From NCBI RefSeq assembly GCF_001544495.1, contig NZ_FCNZ02000025.1:1-64000 (forward strand): a DNA stretch of 64,000 bases, written 5' to 3'. The first letter of the stretch is position 1; each line of letters starts with the position of its first letter. This DNA is from Caballeronia telluris (GTDB lineage: Bacteria > Pseudomonadota > Gammaproteobacteria > Burkholderiales > Burkholderiaceae). Both the position numbers and the translations under genes were made by a program. Positions 60,445-64,000 of the stretch are shown one piece after another. A model generated the notes under the pieces. It was given only the letters and a program-made list of their open reading frames with translations. It had not been told where the DNA came from and did not search any database.

Positions 60445-61827
60445 ATGATTAATACCAAACGTAACAGCGAAGACGCAATAAATACCGCTTCCGCTAATGG
60501 CACTTCTTTCGACGCCCAACTCACTCGTCGGAAGTTTCTTTCCTTTTTGATGGCCGGTGCGGGCTCGACTGCCTTGGCCGCCTGCGGCGGAGGTGGAATC
60601 GCCGATGAAGGCACGAACGTCGCGAGCGTGTCGAAGGCTGCCACGACCGCGTCGCCGGACGGCACGACGATTCCGTCGGCAACGTCCATCGTCGACAGCG
60701 CCGGGAACGTCTGGACGCTCGTCAGCAATCGCGTGACCCGCAACGGCACGTCGGTCGCGACCGGCTCGGCCAAGCCGCTGACGCTGATCCTCTGGTACGG
60801 CGGTGTCATCTACGCGCAGAACGCCGACGGCATCTGGTACAAGAACGGCAGCCCATGGACATCGCTCGGCGCGAACGACCCGCGCCCGAAGACCAACGCG
60901 GCTTCGCTCTTCTATGGCATGAACGGTCACATGGCCTACAACAGCGGCATCTACAAGACGACCACGCCGGCCGCGCAACTCGCGTTGCTGCAGGATCTCG
61001 GCGCCGGCATCTATCGATGCGACACCGCGGGCGCCGGCATGTCTCAGGTGCTGGCCGATGCGCTCAACGGTGCGTTCAAGGGCAGCGGCGTGCAGATCCT
61101 GCCGGTGCTCAATCCGATCTCCGCAGGCTGGAACATCACCAGCACGGAATCGGCAGCGTACACGCTCGGCTATAACCTCGGCGTCAACTGCACGAAGCCG
61201 CTGAAGGGCCTCGTGAAGTACGTCGAATGCGGCAACGAATGCGACGTCCCGCTGAAGATCGGCGGCAACGGCGCCTCGTGTGCGGACTGGAGTCCCGCGT
61301 ACTGGCCGTCGTTCCGTGGCGTGATCCGCGGCATGATCGACGGCGTTAAGGCAGTCGATCCGACGATCCAGGTCGGCGTGAACGTCGGCATCCCGATGGC
61401 TTACCGCGCACTGCAGATGCTGTGGAACGGCATCTCACCGGACGGCACGGCGGACGGCGTCGGCGGCGCGGCGCTCGTGCGCTGGGACATCACGATGTAT
61501 CACTGGTACAAGAGTTCCTACGACATCCTGTATGCGGGCGGCCCGGCGCGAGTCGACATCCCGCAGGTGCTTAAGGACTCGTTCGGCATGCCGATCTGGC
61601 TGACGGAGTTCGGCTGGTCCGGTTCACTGGATACGCCCGATACGGCCGCCGCCTACGTCACGAAGGCAATGACGCAGTACAAGTCGATCAAGGACAAGTA
61701 CAACATCCAGTGCATCATGATGTATTGCGTGATCGATCCGAACTACGGCCTGATTCAGGCGGATGGCGTGACGAAGAACCCTGCCTACAGCGCGTACAAA
61801 AACTTCGTCGCTGCGAATCCGGTGTAA
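60445..61827 (+). CDS. Tat-type lipoprotein, glycoside-hydrolase-like
   Basis: 460 residues from MINTKRNSEDAI. The signal has a twin-arginine motif (LTRRKFLSFLMAGAGS) and a lipobox (LAAC|G), so the mature protein is probably a lipoprotein. The catalytic region resembles the glycosidase barrel of GH39/GH5-type proteins (LFYGMNGHMAYNSGIYKTTT, VEYVECGNEC, WLTEFGWSGSLDTP), with acid/base and nucleophile candidates at VECGNE and TEFGW. Between signal and domain is a beta-rich module (TSIVDSAGNVWTLVSNRVT). An upstream ATG at 60412 would overlap the -10 box. Substrate unknown. Confidence 0.75.
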   Translation: MINTKRNSEDAINTASANGTSFDAQLTRRKFLSFLMAGAGSTALAACGGGGIADEGTNVASVSKAATTASPDGTTIPSATSIVDSAGNVWTLVSNRVTRNGTSVATGSAKPLTLILWYGGVIYAQNADGIWYKNGSPWTSLGANDPRPKTNAASLFYGMNGHMAYNSGIYKTTTPAAQLALLQDLGAGIYRCDTAGAGMSQVLADALNGAFKGSGVQILPVLNPISAGWNITSTESAAYTLGYNLGVNCTKPLKGLVKYVECGNECDVPLKIGGNGASCADWSPAYWPSFRGVIRGMIDGVKAVDPTIQVGVNVGIPMAYRALQMLWNGISPDGTADGVGGAALVRWDITMYHWYKSSYDILYAGGPARVDIPQVLKDSFGMPIWLTEFGWSGSLDTPDTAAAYVTKAMTQYKSIKDKYNIQCIMMYCVIDPNYGLIQADGVTKNPAYSAYKNFVAANPV

Positions 61828-61845
61828 TGCCGAGGCCGCACGCTA

Positions 61846-61880
61846 CCGGTCGGCGGGGATACGTGTTTCCCGCCGACCGG
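61846..61880 (+). terminator. Strong hairpin after the glycosidase-like gene
   Basis: CCGGTCGGCGGG and CCCGCCGACCGG form a perfect 12-bp stem with an 11-base loop, 18 bases after the stop. There is no clear T run, so it may be an RNA-stabilising or Rho-assisted end. Confidence 0.6.
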
Positions 61881-62050
61881 GCTTCGCGGTATAGGCGCGG
61901 ACAAGAGACGCGTTGTCGAACAGCCATCGTAAGCGTCGATGGTATCGGCGCTGAATGATTGCGCCCGCGTGCAGTTCAGCGACCCATGCCGTCTCTTTAG
62001 ACGGCTTCTCCCGTACGAGGCCACTCGTCGACCTGCCGCGTCAGCGACAT

Positions 62051-62797
62051 TCAAAACGGACTGATGCCTGACATGCCCCCATCGACTGCAAGGTCGGCAC
62101 CGGTCATATAACGCGATTCATCCGAGGCAAGAAAGAGGATCGCGGCGGCGATTTCGGCTGGCTCGGCCGGCCGCTTCATCGGAATCGCTTTCGACCATTG
62201 CATCAGTTGCGCTTCGGACATGCCCAGGGAATCGAAGATCGGCGTGTGCGCAACGCCCGGTGAAATGCTGTTGACGCGTATATCGAACTCGACGAATTCC
62301 GCCGCAAAGCTCTTTGCCAGCGAGACCACCGCCGCCTTCGACGCGCAATAGGCGGAGAAATTCTTCGTGCCCTGATTGGCCGCTAGCGACGCAACGAGGA
62401 TGATCGACGCAGGCCGGGCGAGAAACGGCAGCGCCTCACGCACAGTCGAATACACGCCGCCAACGTTGATGTCGAGGACCTCTGAAAACTGCTTCACCGA
62501 CGTCTCGCGCACCGGCGTTTGTCGGGAAATATCCGCATTGGCGACCACGACATTGACATCGCATTGGAAATGGCCGACTGCGGTCTCATACAACCGTTGC
62601 ATGTCGTCCGGGTTCGCCGCGTTCGCAATGACAGGCAGCGCATGCTCGCCGAGCCTCTCGGCGGCGCGTTGCAGCTTGCCCGGGTCGCGCCCACTGATCA
62701 CCACGCGCGCGCCTTCGGAGACGAATCGTTCGGCGGCGGCGAAGCCAATGCCGCTACTGCCGCCCGTCACTACCGCCAGAGCATGTTTCAACCGCAT
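62051..62797 (-). CDS. Short-chain dehydrogenase/reductase
   Basis: 248 residues. The NAD(P) site is AVVTGGSSGIGFAAAERF, followed by the catalytic residues in ILVASLAANQ (Ser) and the YCASKAA Y-x3-K. The family tail PAEPAEIAAAILFLASDESR and GADLAVDGGMSG is present. The family oxidises or reduces many alcohols and ketones. It is the middle gene of a reverse-strand set with a cupin and a methyltransferase, four bases after the cupin stop. Substrate unknown. Confidence 0.88.
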   Translation of the reverse strand: MRLKHALAVVTGGSSGIGFAAAERFVSEGARVVISGRDPGKLQRAAERLGEHALPVIANAANPDDMQRLYETAVGHFQCDVNVVVANADISRQTPVRETSVKQFSEVLDINVGGVYSTVREALPFLARPASIILVASLAANQGTKNFSAYCASKAAVVSLAKSFAAEFVEFDIRVNSISPGVAHTPIFDSLGMSEAQLMQWSKAIPMKRPAEPAEIAAAILFLASDESRYMTGADLAVDGGMSGISPF

Positions 62798-62801
62798 CGT
62801 C

Positions 62802-63164
62802 TCATCCCCGCACGTTGACGACCAATGCGCGGCCTGAACGGATCGCGCGCGTCGTGTGGCCTGTGCCCTGCAGATCGGCGGCAAGGAAAACCGCGCCCGC
62901 TGCAAAGCGGCGCGCAGCATCTCCCCCTTGCACGGTGATTTCAAGCTCGCCTTCGAGCACGACTACATATTGCCTGGATGGCGGGTTATGCCAGCCGAGG
63001 AAATAGTCACCATCGAACTCATGCACGAGCACGCTTTCGCAAGGCTGCGGCGACGATAACGATACGACAACGCCGTTGAAAGACACCGGAGCCGCTTCAA
63101 ACGGGCGAATGGTCCTGAATTGCGAGTGTCCGTCGGGGCCGGTGTATATCTCGATGCATTCCAT
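62802..63164 (-). CDS. Small cupin-domain protein
   Basis: 120 residues. A single cupin barrel: HEFDGDYFLGWHNPPSRQYVV has the first motif (H residues) and VLEGELEITVQGGDAARRF the second (VFLAADLQGTGHTTR). The start MECIEIYTGPDGHSQFRTIR has a GAGGAGAC ribosome site. It lies between a methyltransferase and an SDR on the same strand. Cupins of this size are often metal-dependent small-molecule enzymes or sensors. Confidence 0.8.
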   Translation of the reverse strand: MECIEIYTGPDGHSQFRTIRPFEAAPVSFNGVVVSLSSPQPCESVLVHEFDGDYFLGWHNPPSRQYVVVLEGELEITVQGGDAARRFAAGAVFLAADLQGTGHTTRAIRSGRALVVNVRG

Positions 63165-63211
63165 CGTGTCTCCTCTGGCGGATCTCGTAGCGCTTAAGTA
63201 ACCGTCGACGT

Positions 63212-64000
63212 CTACGACTCCGCGACGATCACGTGCGCCTGAATCTTCCCGTCGACCGGTCCCGTGCCGAATCGCTGCGCGATCGCGGTCGCGCATGCGG
63301 ACGTCGCATCGTCGATGCTCGCTCCGGAGCGGGCCTCGATCTCATCGCGCAACGGCGTTCCCTGACAATAGGCGACAGCAGGCACGCGAGCCGAGGCCGC
63401 GCGACTGCGCGCGGCGATTGTCTCGAAGTGCGGCGCCGCGCTAAAGCCCGCATCGGCGAGGTCGCGTGAAATCGCTTTTGAGTCGAAATAGCTGTGGGGT
63501 GTGCGCTGCAGGAAGCGTGGCGGGTCTGCGGGAAAGAGACCGGCAAGCGCGGCCGCGACGGTATCGGCGAACTCGTTTTCCTCGATGCGGTCCCAGACGC
63601 TGAACAACAATACGCCGCCATGCCGAAGCACGCGCCGGGCTTCCGAAAACGCGCGCACCTTGTCTGGAAAGAACATGAAGCCGAACTGGCAGACGACAGC
63701 GTCGAAACTCGCATCGTCGAACGGCAACTGCGCAGCGTCTGCCTGTTGCCAATCGACGGGCCTTGGGGCGCCGGTTGCCGCGGCACGATCCAGCATCGGC
63801 TGGTTGAGGTCGGTGGCAACGAGATCGACATGTATCGGCAATGCATGTGCCATCGCGCGGCTCACGACGCCCGTACCGGCAGCGGTTTCCAGCACCCGCG
63901 ACGGATGGCGCGCGGTGACCCTCTTCGCGAGATCTGTGGCATAGGATTCGAAGATCAGCGGAACGAGGTAGGTGTCATAGACTTCCGGAATCGAGCCGGT
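63212..64000 (-). CDS. Class I SAM-dependent methyltransferase (partial, runs off the window)
   Basis: 262 residues visible; the gene continues past the right edge. Motif I is VLETAAGTGVVSRAM, followed by PRPVDWQQADAAQLPFDDASFDAVVCQFGFMFFPDK, the core of a UbiE/methyltransferase-11-type fold. The C-terminus is complete (VDGKIQAHVIVAES). It is the first gene of the set with the cupin and SDR. The substrate is unknown; small-molecule or lipid methylation is typical. Confidence 0.85.
   Translation of the reverse strand, partial: TGSIPEVYDTYLVPLIFESYATDLAKRVTARHPSRVLETAAGTGVVSRAMAHALPIHVDLVATDLNQPMLDRAAATGAPRPVDWQQADAAQLPFDDASFDAVVCQFGFMFFPDKVRAFSEARRVLRHGGVLLFSVWDRIEENEFADTVAAALAGLFPADPPRFLQRTPHSYFDSKAISRDLADAGFSAAPHFETIAARSRAASARVPAVAYCQGTPLRDEIEARSGASIDDATSACATAIAQRFGTGPVDGKIQAHVIVAES

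Noticed and set aside
1..64000. CRISPR array, prophage or integrative element
   Set aside because: No repeated spacer pattern, phage structural gene or integrase was seen.

Overview
The window is GC-rich chromosomal-type DNA. Its gene content fits a betaproteobacterium of the Burkholderiaceae (Caballeronia/Paraburkholderia-like): NitT/TauT and polar amino-acid ABC operons, paired zinc alcohol dehydrogenases, DUF4142 and CsbD stress proteins, a caa3-type oxidase and a PHA locus. The assignment rests on gene content and protein style, not on a marker gene. No rRNA, tRNA or CRISPR array was recognised.

Layout. 1-5.1 kb is a scar zone: the 5' end of a zinc alcohol dehydrogenase, a complete but twice-frameshifted IS30-family element with perfect 25-bp ends, a PAS-GGDEF-EAL protein, and tail fragments of an IS6-like transposase and a SorC-type regulator. 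5.2-9.2 kb is an IclR regulator, a polar amino-acid ABC transporter and a formimidoylglutamase-like enzyme in one operon. 9.2-14.2 kb is a reverse-strand operon of a LysR regulator, a NitT/TauT ABC transporter and a FAD amine-oxidase-like enzyme, with a LysR-type palindrome upstream. 15-24.8 kb is a run of small stress and envelope genes (DUF4142, four-helix copper protein, CsbD, iron-permease family), a PoxB-like TPP enzyme, a Tat-exported Gfo/Idh/MocA oxidoreductase and a sterol-desaturase family protein. 24.9-31.1 kb encodes a cytochrome c oxidase (subunits II, I, III, a small membrane protein, CtaG-like) and a triheme cytochrome c.

31.2-33.8 kb encodes an unusual fusion of an ATM1-type ABC exporter, a degenerate kinase-like ATPase domain and a receiver domain. 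Divergent from it, 34.0-44.7 kb is a ten-gene glycan cluster: a PIG-L deacetylase, six glycosyltransferases, a heptose-bisphosphatase-like HAD phosphatase, a NodU-type carbamoyltransferase and a UDP-glucuronate decarboxylase-like enzyme. Then come RecQ, a frameshifted zinc alcohol dehydrogenase with a divergent intact relative, a manganese catalase, NadE with a PncC/CinA-type amidase, and a GH13 trehalose-synthase-like enzyme. 54.2-59.2 kb is a polyhydroxyalkanoate region with an esterase, a phasin, and a phaJ-phaC-phaZ operon whose synthase is class II-like. The window ends with a small Rieske protein, a Tat lipoprotein glycosidase-like protein behind an AT-rich leader, and a SDR-cupin-methyltransferase set.

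The most striking cross-gene signal is a recurring 16-base motif of the -24/-12 (sigma-54) type, NGGCAC-N5-TTGCT, in the correct orientation about 15-95 bases upstream of sixteen genes scattered over 14.9-52.4 kb. These include the stress genes, PoxB-like gene, oxidase, ABC-receiver fusion, glycan cluster, alcohol dehydrogenases and PncC-NadE. It suggests that much of the window is one coordinated RpoN-type regulon.
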